From the NCBI GenBank assembly GCA_963843605.1, contig CAWJLA010000001.1, positions 744,001-808,000 of the forward strand: 64,000 bases of DNA, in the 5' to 3' direction. This document shows, piece by piece, positions 44,371 to 53,867 of the stretch (position 1 is its first letter; each line of letters begins with the position of its first letter). Origin of the DNA: FEN-1297 sp963843605. GTDB lineage: Bacteria > Bacteroidota > Ignavibacteria > Ignavibacteriales > Ignavibacteriaceae. Made by a program: the position numbers and the translations under genes. The notes under the pieces were generated by a model. It ran no database searches. It had not been told where the DNA came from and saw only the letters and a list, made by a program, of their open reading frames with translations.

Positions 44371-46026
44371 TTATCTAACCAGGTTTGTGATCTCCTGAAG
44401 TAAACTGTCGGCCGTAGTTATAACTCTTGCGTTTGCCTGGAAACCTCTTTGAGACACGATCATCTTTGTGAATTCGTTTGACAAATCGACGTTTGATTGT
44501 TCAAGAGCTCCGGACTGAATTGTGGTATTGGAAGTAGAGCCGGGTACGTCAATTCTGGGATCGCCAGAGTTCGCTGCTACGTTATACATGTTGTCGCCTA
44601 CACTTACTAGTCCGTTCAGGTTATTAAATGTTGCAACCATTATTTGAGCTAGATCTCTGGATTGACCGTTTGAAAAGATGCCTTCAACTTTTCCGTACTG
44701 GTCGATATTTATATTCGATAAAGAAGCTGCGGCCGAACCGTCCTGCGATAACGCGGAAACGTTTGAATCGGATGATGTTTGCGTAATACCCGATGTTCCG
44801 GAACCTAAATCCAATTTGATTGTCTGTGTATCGGCACCGCCCGACGGAGCATATGATAAAATTATCGGATTCGGATCGGTAGATTGAATAAGACCGTTAG
44901 CATCAAAATTAACGTAACCTGTATTGTTAGATAAAGTTCCGTCTGTTGAGGGTATGGAAGCGTTGAATTTCCATTGTCCCTGATCGGTTTTAGTATATTT
45001 CAAAGTTAACGTATGCGGATTACCCAAAGAATCATAAACGGTAACCGAACCGTTAACAATGGTAGGTGTTCTGTTATCGTCAACTATATAACTTAATGTC
45101 GAATTGCTGCCGGTTCTTACGGCTGAAACGTCAAGCGATAAGTCGCCTGAATCTATAGTAACACCCGAAGCTGTGTTAGAAACACCGGGTATCGTATAAG
45201 GTCCGACAGGTGTTCCGGGAGCCGCGCCTTTATAAGGAGGATTATTAGCGTCAATTGTTACACCCGTATCTAATGAGCCGCTTTCTAAAGATACTGAACC
45301 GCTGGAAACATCATAACTTATATCATATGTATTAGCTGCTGTTTCCGAATATTTGAGAGATAACGTAAACGGATTGCCGTTTTTATCGTAAACGGTGGTA
45401 GTTTTAACAGTATCAGTAGGATATGTCGCACCCGGTACAACCGTACCGCTTTGAACTATATCTTGGGACTGCGTAATTGTGGAACTACTTTGAAGGTTGC
45501 CGCCCCAGGTTGTATTTGCTGTTTTGATAGCGGGTATTCTTAAATTTTTGTCAATTTTTACGTCTTCAATTGTATTGCCGGAAGGGATAACACCGTCAAC
45601 TGCTACCTTACCCTGTACAACCGCACCGTTCTGAGGATTAACCAGCTTACCGTCTGCATCGAAAATAAAAGCGCCGGCTCTTGAATATAACTGCTGTCCG
45701 TTGCTCTTTAAGATGAATAAACCGGGGCCCTGCAATGCTAAATCGGTTGTCGTACCGGTGCTTTCGAATGTACCCTGGTTCCAGTCTCTGTCGATAGAAT
45801 TTATCTTCGTACCTAAACCGATTTGGAACGAGTTTGTACCGCCGGTAGTTGCCGAAGGGTTTGTACCTGATTTAATGAACTGATTAAAAGTATCGCTGAA
45901 TGTAACGCGTGATCCTTTAAAACCTATTGTGTTTACGTTTGCAATGTTATTACCTATAACGTCCATCATTTTTTGCAGGTTCTGCAAACCGGAAACGCCT
46001 GAGAAAAGAGAATTTAGAAGTGCCAT
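44371..46026 (-). CDS. flgE: Flagellar hook protein FlgE with a duplicated D2-type domain
   Basis: The 551-residue protein has the N-terminal motif LLNSLFSGVSGLQNLQKMMDVIGNNIANVNTIGFKGSRVTFSDTF and the C-terminal partner EQSNVDLSNEFTKMIVSQRGFQANARVITTADSLLQEI. Two FlaE-type (D2) blocks lie in the middle: about 175-300 (TVYDKNGNPFTL, TAANTYDISYDV) and 310-410 (TVYDSLGNPHTL, VNFDANG). A strong Shine-Dalgarno (ACAGGAGG) precedes the ATG. It forms the curved hook and is followed by a terminator. Confidence 0.95.
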   Translation of the reverse strand: MALLNSLFSGVSGLQNLQKMMDVIGNNIANVNTIGFKGSRVTFSDTFNQFIKSGTNPSATTGGTNSFQIGLGTKINSIDRDWNQGTFESTGTTTDLALQGPGLFILKSNGQQLYSRAGAFIFDADGKLVNPQNGAVVQGKVAVDGVIPSGNTIEDVKIDKNLRIPAIKTANTTWGGNLQSSSTITQSQDIVQSGTVVPGATYPTDTVKTTTVYDKNGNPFTLSLKYSETAANTYDISYDVSSGSVSLESGSLDTGVTIDANNPPYKGAAPGTPVGPYTIPGVSNTASGVTIDSGDLSLDVSAVRTGSNSTLSYIVDDNRTPTIVNGSVTVYDSLGNPHTLTLKYTKTDQGQWKFNASIPSTDGTLSNNTGYVNFDANGLIQSTDPNPIILSYAPSGGADTQTIKLDLGSGTSGITQTSSDSNVSALSQDGSAAASLSNINIDQYGKVEGIFSNGQSRDLAQIMVATFNNLNGLVSVGDNMYNVAANSGDPRIDVPGSTSNTTIQSGALEQSNVDLSNEFTKMIVSQRGFQANARVITTADSLLQEITNLVR

Positions 46027-46111
46027 TTTAACCTCCTGTTGGATTTACTAAAGATGATCCGGCATCAATCAGTCAGCCGAATCCAGAGCGTCCAAAAAAG
46101 GTCCCGCTCTG
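46027..46111 (-). promoter_or_regulatory. GGA-rich leader with hairpin before flgE, candidate CsrA target
   Basis: The 85 bases before flgE contain an inverted repeat CAGAGCG/CGCTCTG at 46084-46111 (7 bp stem, 14-base loop). On the mRNA strand there are five GGA triplets: GGGACC and TTGGACG within the loop, then CTGGATT, CCGGATC and the ribosome-binding site CAGGAGG. CsrA binds GGA, preferably in loops and at ribosome-binding sites, and csrA-fliW lie in the same locus. The regulatory role is inference. Confidence 0.45.
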
Positions 46112-46181
46112 ATTATTTTATTTAAAATTTATTTTATAAAAAAGAACAATCTCATATTGAATTCATGCAACTATGTATTTT

Positions 46182-46559
46182 TTACTGCGCAAATACTACG
46201 CTGTCTATGTTCGTAAAAATATTATCTTCGCTTTGTTCTACCGGCAATGCCGTAACCACTGTTTTGTTCGGAATGTTGACTATATAAGCAGTGTTATTCA
46301 TCATTACCAGCGAGTCTTTTGATCCTTTCATTTCCGCTTTTTGTACGGCAGTCTGGATCCTGTTTATATCTGTTTCCGTTAACTGGATATTTCTGTTTTC
46401 CAATCTTTTCATGGCGTGATTAGAGAATTTCAGTTTTTCAAGTTCTTTTTCGAAAATTGAACTGAAATTATCCGAAGGCGCATTTACTTTGGATGAACCG
46501 AAACCATCCGCGTGAGTAATAGGAATAAACGGAACACTTATTCCATTTACTTCAGCCAT
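46182..46559 (-). CDS. Conserved flagellar operon protein (TIGR02530-like)
   Basis: The 125-residue protein contains LKFSNHAMKRLENRNIQLTETDINRIQTAVQKAEMKGSKDSLVMMNNTAYIVNIPNKTVVTAL, the signature of the small flagellar operon protein family found between flgD and flgE in many Gram-positive and other genomes. The length and position fit. Its exact role in hook assembly is not established. It follows flgD by three bases. Confidence 0.9.
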   Translation of the reverse strand: MAEVNGISVPFIPITHADGFGSSKVNAPSDNFSSIFEKELEKLKFSNHAMKRLENRNIQLTETDINRIQTAVQKAEMKGSKDSLVMMNNTAYIVNIPNKTVVTALPVEQSEDNIFTNIDSVVFAQ

Positions 46560-46562
46560 TTT

Positions 46563-47261
46563 TTAGTTTCCTCCGCCGGTACCAAGTATTTCCTGAACAT
46601 CCGATAATTGGTACTCAGTATTATTTATTACTAATTGTGTACCCGAACTGGTGAATCTAATTCCGGATATTGTGCCCAGCGTAAAAGGAGATGCCGTAAT
46701 ATCGTTGCCGGAATCATCCTTTGCCGCGATCTGGAATGTATAATTACCATCCGGCAGTTTGTTACCGTTATTATCGGTAAAATCCCAGGAAAGTTTATTG
46801 TCACCATAGGATGTGGCTGAAGAATCCATGGTTTTTACTAAATTTCCGCTCGCATCGTAAATATTTATGCTTACGGATTTTGCATTCGACGGTAAATTGT
46901 ATCCCAGATCTACCGAAGCCTGACCGGCATTCGATACAGTGGAACTTCCCATTTTAACGTCTTTGCCTATCAGAGTCGATGCCAGTGTATTGTTAATTGA
47001 TTGAGTTAATGTAAGGTTTGCATTAATACTCTGCGTCATCGATGTATTTAAGTTCTGCAGCTGTTCCAGTGAACTGAACTGTGCAAGCTGTGCCGCGTAC
47101 TGTGTGCTGTCCATAGGATTCATCGGATCCTGGTTCTGCATTTGGGCAATCAGCAGTTTCATGAAATCGTCTTTTCCCAAAGTGCTGTTGCTTCCCGCAG
47201 CTGTAGTAGATGCACTGCTGGCAGCTTGTGTTGTTGTATTTGAATTTACCGCATTTATCAT
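46563..47261 (-). CDS. flgD: Hook-capping protein FlgD
   Basis: The 232-residue protein has the FlgD N-terminal signature LGKDDFMKLLIAQMQNQDPMNPMDSTQYAAQLAQFSSLEQLQNLN and a C-terminal FlgD Ig-like domain (VSINIYDASGNLVKTMD...LSWDFTDNNGNKLPDGNYTFQI). It caps the growing hook. It lies between fliK and the flagellar operon protein, the usual order. Confidence 0.96.
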   Translation of the reverse strand: MINAVNSNTTTQAASSASTTAAGSNSTLGKDDFMKLLIAQMQNQDPMNPMDSTQYAAQLAQFSSLEQLQNLNTSMTQSINANLTLTQSINNTLASTLIGKDVKMGSSTVSNAGQASVDLGYNLPSNAKSVSINIYDASGNLVKTMDSSATSYGDNKLSWDFTDNNGNKLPDGNYTFQIAAKDDSGNDITASPFTLGTISGIRFTSSGTQLVINNTEYQLSDVQEILGTGGGN

Positions 47262-47273
47262 AATTTACTTCTC

Positions 47274-49820
47274 CTATATTAAATACTCGTAAGTATTATA
47301 ACCCATATTTCGAGAAGCCATCGACTCCGGCTCCTCGCTTATTTTTGCGCTGTTCCCGCTGTAATTGAATTTTTTTCTCGTGCCGTAAGACTTAAATGAT
47401 TTTTGCTGTCCCCCAGACAACGATACGTCTAAAGTGCTCAACTGCAATCCGTTAAGGTTCAATGAATGCTTTAATGCATCCAGATTGGCCTGAACCATTT
47501 GCTTAACCGCCTCATTCTCAACTTCTACCCTGGCATGAACTATATTATTTGTAACGTCAATCGAAAGTTTAATTTTTCCCAATTTTTCAGGGCTCAGCTG
47601 AAGGACTACGCTCTTCGAATCTTTTTGATTAATTATACTTGTAAATTCTTTGGCAATGTCCGAAGCATTTATTGTCTTGGGAGTTGAAGGAAGCTGTGCC
47701 GGTTTGTCCGTAATCTTATCCTTCAGCGTTACTAATTTCTCGAAATCGTTTACCGACTGGGGCGCCGATGTTTTCATGTCGGTATTTTTCTGTTTTTCAT
47801 CCCCGGATTTTCCGCTGAGATCTCCTCCGGAATTTTCGGCAGAAAGTACCGGATTTTCGGCTTCGCCGCTGTTTTGACCCGCCTGTTTCACAACGGTATT
47901 AGAATTATTTTCTTTTACTTTCTGCGTAGTTCCGGCATCTTTATTTATTGTGCCTGCCAGCTCGCTGTTTACGGTATCCGTTCCTTTCTTAGGATCGGAA
48001 ATAATACTGCCGGTATTTATTTCGGCCGCTGTTTGAACGTTGTCATTTAAGATCTGGGTAGTCTGGCTGCCTGTTTTATTTATGCCTGCTTCCGCATTTA
48101 AATTATTCTGAGCCGGAGCAGTATCGGCCTTAATTGCCGCAGTCTTATTATTGTCACCCGAATTATCTAAAATAAGCTTGGCACCATCGGGGCCATTTTT
48201 CTCCACATTTCTGATCTGTTGTTTCATTGACAGCTTCAATGTCAGAGGAGGGTTAAATAATTCCTTGCCTGCAGCCGCACCCCTGTCCGCTAATAATTGT
48301 ACCGGGTCCTCGGCAGTTTTTGCTGCGCTCAAACTTGTCAAATCAATATTTATATTTTTGCCCGCGGCCTGGGGGTCCGGAATGTCACCTTTCTCCGTCA
48401 CGGCATTATTTTGAAGGCTTAAATTTTGACCGCCGGTTTTTACCTGCGGAGAATTTACCTTAATCGATAGTATATACTTTTGACCGTCGGTATTTACGGC
48501 TTTACTGCCGGTATTAGCTGCACTGCCGTCTGCATTCTTTATCGAAGCTTTTGCATCGGCTAAAATTTTTGTTTTTTGATCAGGTATATTGCTTAACAGT
48601 TCTTCAAATTGGGACTGTGTAGTAACCTGGCTTTCCGTTTGATTTTGAATTTTATTATTAACCGTCGCAGAGGAAGATTCCGCCTTTTCTGTTCCGGCGG
48701 CAGGAATAATTTTAATAATATCCGGTGCGGTTTTTCCTGCAGCATTTGTAATTTCCTGTGCAGCTGTGCTGCTTTTTATATCGACGGATTTACTGCTGGA
48801 GGTAACCGGACCTGAGAAGGTTGTTCCGTTGTCAGATGCATCTAATGGCGTTGTTTTGCCGCCGACATTCTCTTCAACTGCTGGTTTAATCTTTACATTC
48901 CCGATGTCGAAAGTTTCCGTAATTTTACCAACAATCTTTTCGGTTGCCTGCTTACCGGTTTGACCTGCACCGGTAGTTTTGACAGCTGCATCTTTACCGG
49001 CAGCACCCTTTATAAGATCTTCAGATCCTTTAACCGCATCTGCGGCGGACTGACTAACTTCAACTGGATTCTGAGTGTCATTAACCGCCGGATTTTTATT
49101 TACGGATTGAGTTGCTTCAGAAGTTAGGACATTTAGATCAACTGAACTTGCCGGATCCGTATTTGTGCCGTTTGAACTGCCGGCAATTTTTTGTATTTCG
49201 ATTTTAAACTGTTCTTTACCCAGATTAAAATTCAGAATAATATTATTATTTGTTTGAAGAAGATTGACAATAGCATCCTCAACCTGCTTTTTTTGATCCT
49301 GATTATCTTCACCGGTTTTACCCGATACCGGTTTTACTATAAAATTTTTATCTCCGCCCGCTACCATTTTTAATTCTGGTAAAGCATTAAAAAGGTTCTT
49401 CAGAAAACCGTCAAGATCGCCTTCCGATGTAAGCAGATGAATATTTTTATCGCCGGCTTTTGCCAAATCACTCTCAAGCGACGCAATAGTTTCACCTTTA
49501 CCGCTTTGAATATTTGCCAGCAATTCTTTAAGAAGATCATTTATGTTCAAAGTGTTTTGTGAAGTATTAGAGTCGGCGGCTTGGATTGCAGGCGAATCTG
49601 AATTAAAATTAGCGGGTAGGCCGCCCTGTAAGGCAGTGTTGCTTCCCGCCGTTTTTGACATTAAAGCGGATGCAAGGGGATCAGTCGATTTATTGCTGTC
49701 GCTGATAACTCGGATAATATCCGAGAATAAATAAGATGTATTATTCAACTTGGTTGATTTTTGCACCTCAATCGGATTGGTTCCAACACCTATTTGAACA
49801 AAAAGCGGATTAAAAAGCAT
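47274..49820 (-). CDS. fliK: Hook-length control protein FliK, unusually long
   Basis: The 848-residue protein has a long low-complexity part rich in Asn, Thr, Lys, Ala and Gln (about 1-720) and a C-terminal Flg_hook domain, VVLQLSPEKLGKIKLSIDVTNNIVHARVEVENEAVKQMVQANLDALKHSLNLNGLQLSTLDVSL, near 745-810. FliK measures hook length and triggers FlhB switching. At about twice the length of E. coli FliK (405), a longer hook is possible. It overlaps motE by 11 bases. Confidence 0.93.
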   Translation of the reverse strand: MLFNPLFVQIGVGTNPIEVQKSTKLNNTSYLFSDIIRVISDSNKSTDPLASALMSKTAGSNTALQGGLPANFNSDSPAIQAADSNTSQNTLNINDLLKELLANIQSGKGETIASLESDLAKAGDKNIHLLTSEGDLDGFLKNLFNALPELKMVAGGDKNFIVKPVSGKTGEDNQDQKKQVEDAIVNLLQTNNNIILNFNLGKEQFKIEIQKIAGSSNGTNTDPASSVDLNVLTSEATQSVNKNPAVNDTQNPVEVSQSAADAVKGSEDLIKGAAGKDAAVKTTGAGQTGKQATEKIVGKITETFDIGNVKIKPAVEENVGGKTTPLDASDNGTTFSGPVTSSSKSVDIKSSTAAQEITNAAGKTAPDIIKIIPAAGTEKAESSSATVNNKIQNQTESQVTTQSQFEELLSNIPDQKTKILADAKASIKNADGSAANTGSKAVNTDGQKYILSIKVNSPQVKTGGQNLSLQNNAVTEKGDIPDPQAAGKNINIDLTSLSAAKTAEDPVQLLADRGAAAGKELFNPPLTLKLSMKQQIRNVEKNGPDGAKLILDNSGDNNKTAAIKADTAPAQNNLNAEAGINKTGSQTTQILNDNVQTAAEINTGSIISDPKKGTDTVNSELAGTINKDAGTTQKVKENNSNTVVKQAGQNSGEAENPVLSAENSGGDLSGKSGDEKQKNTDMKTSAPQSVNDFEKLVTLKDKITDKPAQLPSTPKTINASDIAKEFTSIINQKDSKSVVLQLSPEKLGKIKLSIDVTNNIVHARVEVENEAVKQMVQANLDALKHSLNLNGLQLSTLDVSLSGGQQKSFKSYGTRKKFNYSGNSAKISEEPESMASRNMGYNTYEYLI

Positions 49821-50442
49821 TTGATTTCGCCTGTGTAATTCTGTTTGCAGTTTGAGGGTTAAGTTCCGATAAGACTTCTGCAGCCTTCTTTTGCCTCATC
49901 GAGTAAATTATGTCCCTTGCTACATTATCGGAATAACTCTGTATAATTTTAGCAGCTTGTTTCGGATCCATCGCTTCGTATAGCTTGGCTGTCTGGTGCG
50001 TCCAGTTTATATATGTACTGTCTTTCTGGGTTTTTTCTTTTTCCTGGTTAGTCTTTACAAGGTTATTCTGTTCTTCCTGCTTAGCTAACTTTTGATCAAT
50101 TTTATTGATAATCTGCCTGAGATTTCTCAAACTGTCGATTAATGTCGAATCTTTTCGTTCAACGGTAACTACTGCTTTCTTATCTTGTGAGGGAAATGAT
50201 TTCTTCAGTGAATCGACTAAATAATTTTTAAATTCGGTTTGAATTACATTCTTCAGCTCATCTATCGATACATTATTTTTATTATTTAAATTCTCGATTG
50301 GATTGGTACCGGCATGTTTTACAATCGGGATAAAATTAAGTTTAAATATATCCGTATAATTATTATTCAGATAAATTATACCTCCCGTGACAACCAGAAA
50401 TACGGTTAAGAAAACGAATATATATATAATTTTTTCTTTCAC
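49810..50442 (-). CDS. motE: MotE-like protein (MgtE N-terminal-like flagellar protein)
   Basis: The 210-residue protein has an N-terminal membrane helix (about 5-25), a coiled-coil region (Lys/Glu/Gln-rich, 90-140) and a C-terminal segment LYEAMDPKQAAKIIQSYSDNVARDIIYSMRQKKAAEVLSELNPQTANRI, which is the MgtE N-terminal-like motif of MotE. MotE-type proteins are found between fliJ and fliK and assist FliG/stator function. It shares four bases with fliJ. Confidence 0.85.
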   Translation of the reverse strand: MKEKIIYIFVFLTVFLVVTGGIIYLNNNYTDIFKLNFIPIVKHAGTNPIENLNNKNNVSIDELKNVIQTEFKNYLVDSLKKSFPSQDKKAVVTVERKDSTLIDSLRNLRQIINKIDQKLAKQEEQNNLVKTNQEKEKTQKDSTYINWTHQTAKLYEAMDPKQAAKIIQSYSDNVARDIIYSMRQKKAAEVLSELNPQTANRITQAKSNAF

Positions 50443-50876
50443 TTTTCCTGCCTTACAAATTTCTGAGTCGCTATCTCATTTATTTGATCAAGCTCAAGTT
50501 TGTTCTGTTCACTGTTAAATGTATTCAAATGATGCTCTTCCAGCATGTTGAAAATCTTATGTTCTTTACTTCTATGAACCAGTTCGTCGAGTTTTATTTT
50601 TCTCTTCTCGTTCAATTTGTTGATTTTATTTGTTATCAATTCACGTTGTTTCTGCAGAAATAATTCATAGCCTTTCATAAACTGCAATTCACCCGCCGAG
50701 ACATGTACCTTTACAAATTCCTTTTTACTTTTTAGATCCAATTCGGTCAGTCTTTTATACTCATCCTCAAGCTTTTTTATTTCAAGGTCTATTACGGCAA
50801 TTTCTTTTTGAGCTTTTTTTTCTAAAGCTTCTTTTACTTTTTTAATTGCTTCGAATTTGTAATGAAATTTTGCCAT
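50439..50876 (-). CDS. fliJ: Flagellar export protein FliJ
   Basis: The 145-residue protein is an almost continuous coiled coil rich in Lys, Glu and Leu, beginning FHYKFEAIKKVKEALEKKAQKEIAVIDLEIKKLEDEYKRL, the FliJ pattern. FliJ connects the FliI ATPase ring with FlhA. Its place after fliI with four intervening bases supports the assignment. Confidence 0.9.
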   Translation of the reverse strand: MAKFHYKFEAIKKVKEALEKKAQKEIAVIDLEIKKLEDEYKRLTELDLKSKKEFVKVHVSAGELQFMKGYELFLQKQRELITNKINKLNEKRKIKLDELVHRSKEHKIFNMLEEHHLNTFNSEQNKLELDQINEIATQKFVRQEK

Positions 50877-50880
50877 TGTT

Positions 50881-52212
50881 TTACTGTATTGGTTCTTCGA
50901 TAATTTCTTTTAATTTGGAAACCGTTTCGTTAAACGTTGATTTTTCTTTCATATCCTGCTTGAGAAAATTTCGCAAAAACCGGATCTTCGTTAGCGAATG
51001 ATCGATCTGCGGATTGCTTCCCTTTACGTAGGCACCGATATTTATTAAATCTTCAGCTTCTCCGTATGTAGCCAGTATTTCGTTGAATGCGATCGCTCTT
51101 CTTCTGTGATCCGCTGTTACCACATCCGGCATAACGCGACTAACGCTTTGCAGCGGATCGACCGCAGGGAACTGACCTTTATTTGCAAGTTTTCTCGACA
51201 GTACCACATGTCCGTCTAATATTGATCTGACGGCGTCTGCTATAGGCTCCGTCATATCGTCGCCGTCGACTAATACAGTATAAAAACCCGTTATTGATCC
51301 TTTGTCTTTCGTACCTGCTCTTTCAAGGAGTTTGGGCAGCATTGCAAATACCGACGGAGTATATCCTTTTGTGGTAGGCGGTTCTCCTACGGTCAGCCCG
51401 ATTTCGCGCTGCGCCATGGCAAATCTTGTAACCGAATCCATCATAAGTACAACATCTTTGCCCTGATCTCTGAAATATTCAGCTATGGTCGCACCTATGT
51501 AAGCACCTTTCATTCTTATTAAAGCCGGCTTGTCGCTTGTAGCAACTATTACTATCGATTTTTTTAATCCTTCCGGACCAAGATCTTTTTCTATAAATTC
51601 TCTTACTTCGCGTCCTCGTTCCCCGATTAGTGTTATTACATTAACATCGGCATTGGTATTTCTTGCAATCATTCCCATCGTAACGCTTTTTCCCACACCG
51701 CTGCCCGCAAATATGCCTATCCTTTGCCCTTTGCCAACTGTCAGCAAACCGTCCAGAGCCCTTACACCGGTCTGCAGCGGCTCGGAAATACGGGCCCTTT
51801 CAAGAGGATTCGGAGGGTCGTTATGAATGCTTCTGTAAATGTCGCAGAATATTTCTCCTTTTCCGTCGATCGGCTGACCGAGTCCGTCAAGTACTCTTCC
51901 GAGTAGCTCTTCACCGACACCAACCGTAAAACTCTTTCCTGTTGCAATGATATCGCATGCAGGCGAAATATTGTGGACCTCTCCCAAAGCAATTGACAGG
52001 ATCTTACCGTCTTTGAAACCAACCACTTCGGCTTTACATACCTCATTTCCGTCTCTATCCGTTATTATACACACTTCGCCGAGTGAAACAACCGGACCGA
52101 TGGATACGATGACCAAACCGATAACATCGGTAACCTTTCCGTTGACTTTTATAGGATCAATTCTATTAATGATCCTTTTGTATTTGAGTATTATGTCTTC
52201 TCCGAATTCCAT
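50881..52212 (-). CDS. fliI: Flagellum-specific export ATPase FliI
   Basis: The 443-residue protein has an F1-beta-like core with Walker A AGSGVGKS at 169-176, the DELSEED-like LIGERGREVREFIE and Walker B-region VVLMMDSVTRFAMAQREIGL. The tail contains VDPLQSVSRVMPDVV typical of FliI. It energises substrate release for export. It shares one base with fliH. Confidence 0.97.
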   Translation of the reverse strand: MEFGEDIILKYKRIINRIDPIKVNGKVTDVIGLVIVSIGPVVSLGEVCIITDRDGNEVCKAEVVGFKDGKILSIALGEVHNISPACDIIATGKSFTVGVGEELLGRVLDGLGQPIDGKGEIFCDIYRSIHNDPPNPLERARISEPLQTGVRALDGLLTVGKGQRIGIFAGSGVGKSVTMGMIARNTNADVNVITLIGERGREVREFIEKDLGPEGLKKSIVIVATSDKPALIRMKGAYIGATIAEYFRDQGKDVVLMMDSVTRFAMAQREIGLTVGEPPTTKGYTPSVFAMLPKLLERAGTKDKGSITGFYTVLVDGDDMTEPIADAVRSILDGHVVLSRKLANKGQFPAVDPLQSVSRVMPDVVTADHRRRAIAFNEILATYGEAEDLINIGAYVKGSNPQIDHSLTKIRFLRNFLKQDMKEKSTFNETVSKLKEIIEEPIQ

Positions 52213-52841
52213 CAGATACCGCTATTCGTGAATACAGCTTCAAGGCTTTTTTTAACTTCGCTAAACTGCGAAGATACTCTGGCATCTACATTTCCTATTT
52301 CGGTTTCAACCAGGCATCCGCCGCGTTCAATTTTTCTGTCAGGTTCAAATTTTATTTTCGCAAACGAATCGTCTTTAAATAACTGATCGCTTTCCGAGTT
52401 AAGTTCATCCAAATCTTCGGGATTGATTTTTATAATAATTCTATTGGCGCCCATTACCCTTCGCAGCGATTCCTGAAGTACATCGCTTATTGCTCTACTT
52501 TGGACTATCTCTTTTCTTACAACCTTTTCGGCAATTGCCAGAGCCAGATCAACAACAATTCTTTCAAAGTTATCTCCGTAAGCAGCCATGTTGCCGTTTA
52601 CGTCCGCAAGTATGTCGTTAAGCTCGTTAAATTTTTTTAATAGTTTATCCTTGTACTCTAGTTCAAGCTTTTCATGCGCGGCTTTCTGTCCTTCGGCAAA
52701 ACCGTGCTCATAATGCTGTTTCAACTGGTTCTGAAAATAATCTTCTTCTTTCTCGGTTTCGAAATTGTTGGTCTCGAACGGATTTTTTAAAGAAACATTA
52801 AGTTTCTTTTTCTTCATATTTAGTTTGATTATCTCAGACAT
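52212..52841 (-). CDS. fliH: Flagellar assembly protein FliH
   Basis: The product is 209 residues from the ATG at 52841 (MSEIIKLN), which overlaps the end of fliG by eight bases and lies close after GGAAGAAG; a longer reading inside fliG is rejected. It has the FliH layout: N-terminal extension, coiled coil (EKEEDYFQNQLKQHYEHGFAEGQKAAHEKLE), and V-type-ATPase-stalk-like C-terminus with IVVDLALAIAEKVVRKEI. It regulates FliI and anchors it to FliN. Confidence 0.9.
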   Translation of the reverse strand: MSEIIKLNMKKKKLNVSLKNPFETNNFETEKEEDYFQNQLKQHYEHGFAEGQKAAHEKLELEYKDKLLKKFNELNDILADVNGNMAAYGDNFERIVVDLALAIAEKVVRKEIVQSRAISDVLQESLRRVMGANRIIIKINPEDLDELNSESDQLFKDDSFAKIKFEPDRKIERGGCLVETEIGNVDARVSSQFSEVKKSLEAVFTNSGI

Positions 52842-53859
52842 AAACTTCTTCCGAACCTCCGCGCAGATTAAGACTGATTTCGCCGCTTTCTTCAAGTGCT
52901 TTCACAACGTCGATAATCCTCGCCTGCGCCGTTTCAACTTCTTTTAATTTCACCATTCCCATATACTGGAGCTCTTCTTTTAAGAGATCCGCGGCTCTTT
53001 CGGACATATTTGAAAGGATTTTTTCTTTAAGCTTTTCATCTACAATTTTCAAAGAAAGAGCAAGATCTTTTCTGTCAACTTCACGCAATATTTTTTGAAT
53101 ATCTTTATCCTGTATATTCACTACGTCTTCGAACAAGAACATTAATCTTTTTACCTCTACTGCAACATCGGGATCTTTCTCGCTCATGTTGTTGAGAATT
53201 TCCTTGCTCAAACTTACATTGGTTCTATTGAGAACCGCGGCAAGACTTTTGGTACCGCCTATTTTACTGAGCGACTGTCCCATGCTCAATCCGGCCATAT
53301 CGTCCACTACTTTTTCAACATGCTTTAATGTCTGAGGGGAAATTTTTCCAAGCGTAGCTATTCTGTATACCACATCGGTACGAAGCGGCTCCTGCATTTC
53401 TTTAAAAACTTCTGCGGTTTGATCCGGCGGCAAATGCGACAGTATTAAGGCAATGGTCTGCGGATGCTCCTTGTTAAGAAAACCTATAAGCTGAACGGAA
53501 TCGGCCTTTCGCAATACATCAAATCCGCGTAACGTAGTGAGATTTTTTACTTTTTCTATTATTTCAACGGCTTTATTGAATCCGAAAGATTTTTCAAGCA
53601 CTTGCTGCGCATAATCCAACCCGCCTTCCAGGACATATTCGCGTGCGGTAACCATGTTATAGAATTCTTCCATAACAACATCAACTGTGTTGGAAGGAAT
53701 ATTTTTAACTTTGGATATTTCGGTTGATATTGCCTCAACCTCGTTTACATCGAGATATTTGAATACCTCGGAGGCACTTTCAACATTCAAGGCTATCATC
53801 AGCAATGCGGCTTTTTGAATGCCGTTTATTTCCAGCGGTTTTATGTTTTCTTTAGACAT
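52834..53859 (-). CDS. fliG: Flagellar motor switch protein FliG
   Basis: The 341-residue protein has the FliG N, middle (EHPQTIALILSHLPPDQTAEVFKEM) and C-terminal domains. The torque helix in the C-terminal domain, near RLMFLFEDVVNIQDKDIQKILREVDRKDLALSLK, carries the charged residues that contact MotA. It lies eight bases after fliF and binds it to form the rotor. Confidence 0.97.
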   Translation of the reverse strand: MSKENIKPLEINGIQKAALLMIALNVESASEVFKYLDVNEVEAISTEISKVKNIPSNTVDVVMEEFYNMVTAREYVLEGGLDYAQQVLEKSFGFNKAVEIIEKVKNLTTLRGFDVLRKADSVQLIGFLNKEHPQTIALILSHLPPDQTAEVFKEMQEPLRTDVVYRIATLGKISPQTLKHVEKVVDDMAGLSMGQSLSKIGGTKSLAAVLNRTNVSLSKEILNNMSEKDPDVAVEVKRLMFLFEDVVNIQDKDIQKILREVDRKDLALSLKIVDEKLKEKILSNMSERAADLLKEELQYMGMVKLKEVETAQARIIDVVKALEESGEISLNLRGGSEEVYV

Positions 53860-53867
53860 AGTGTTAA

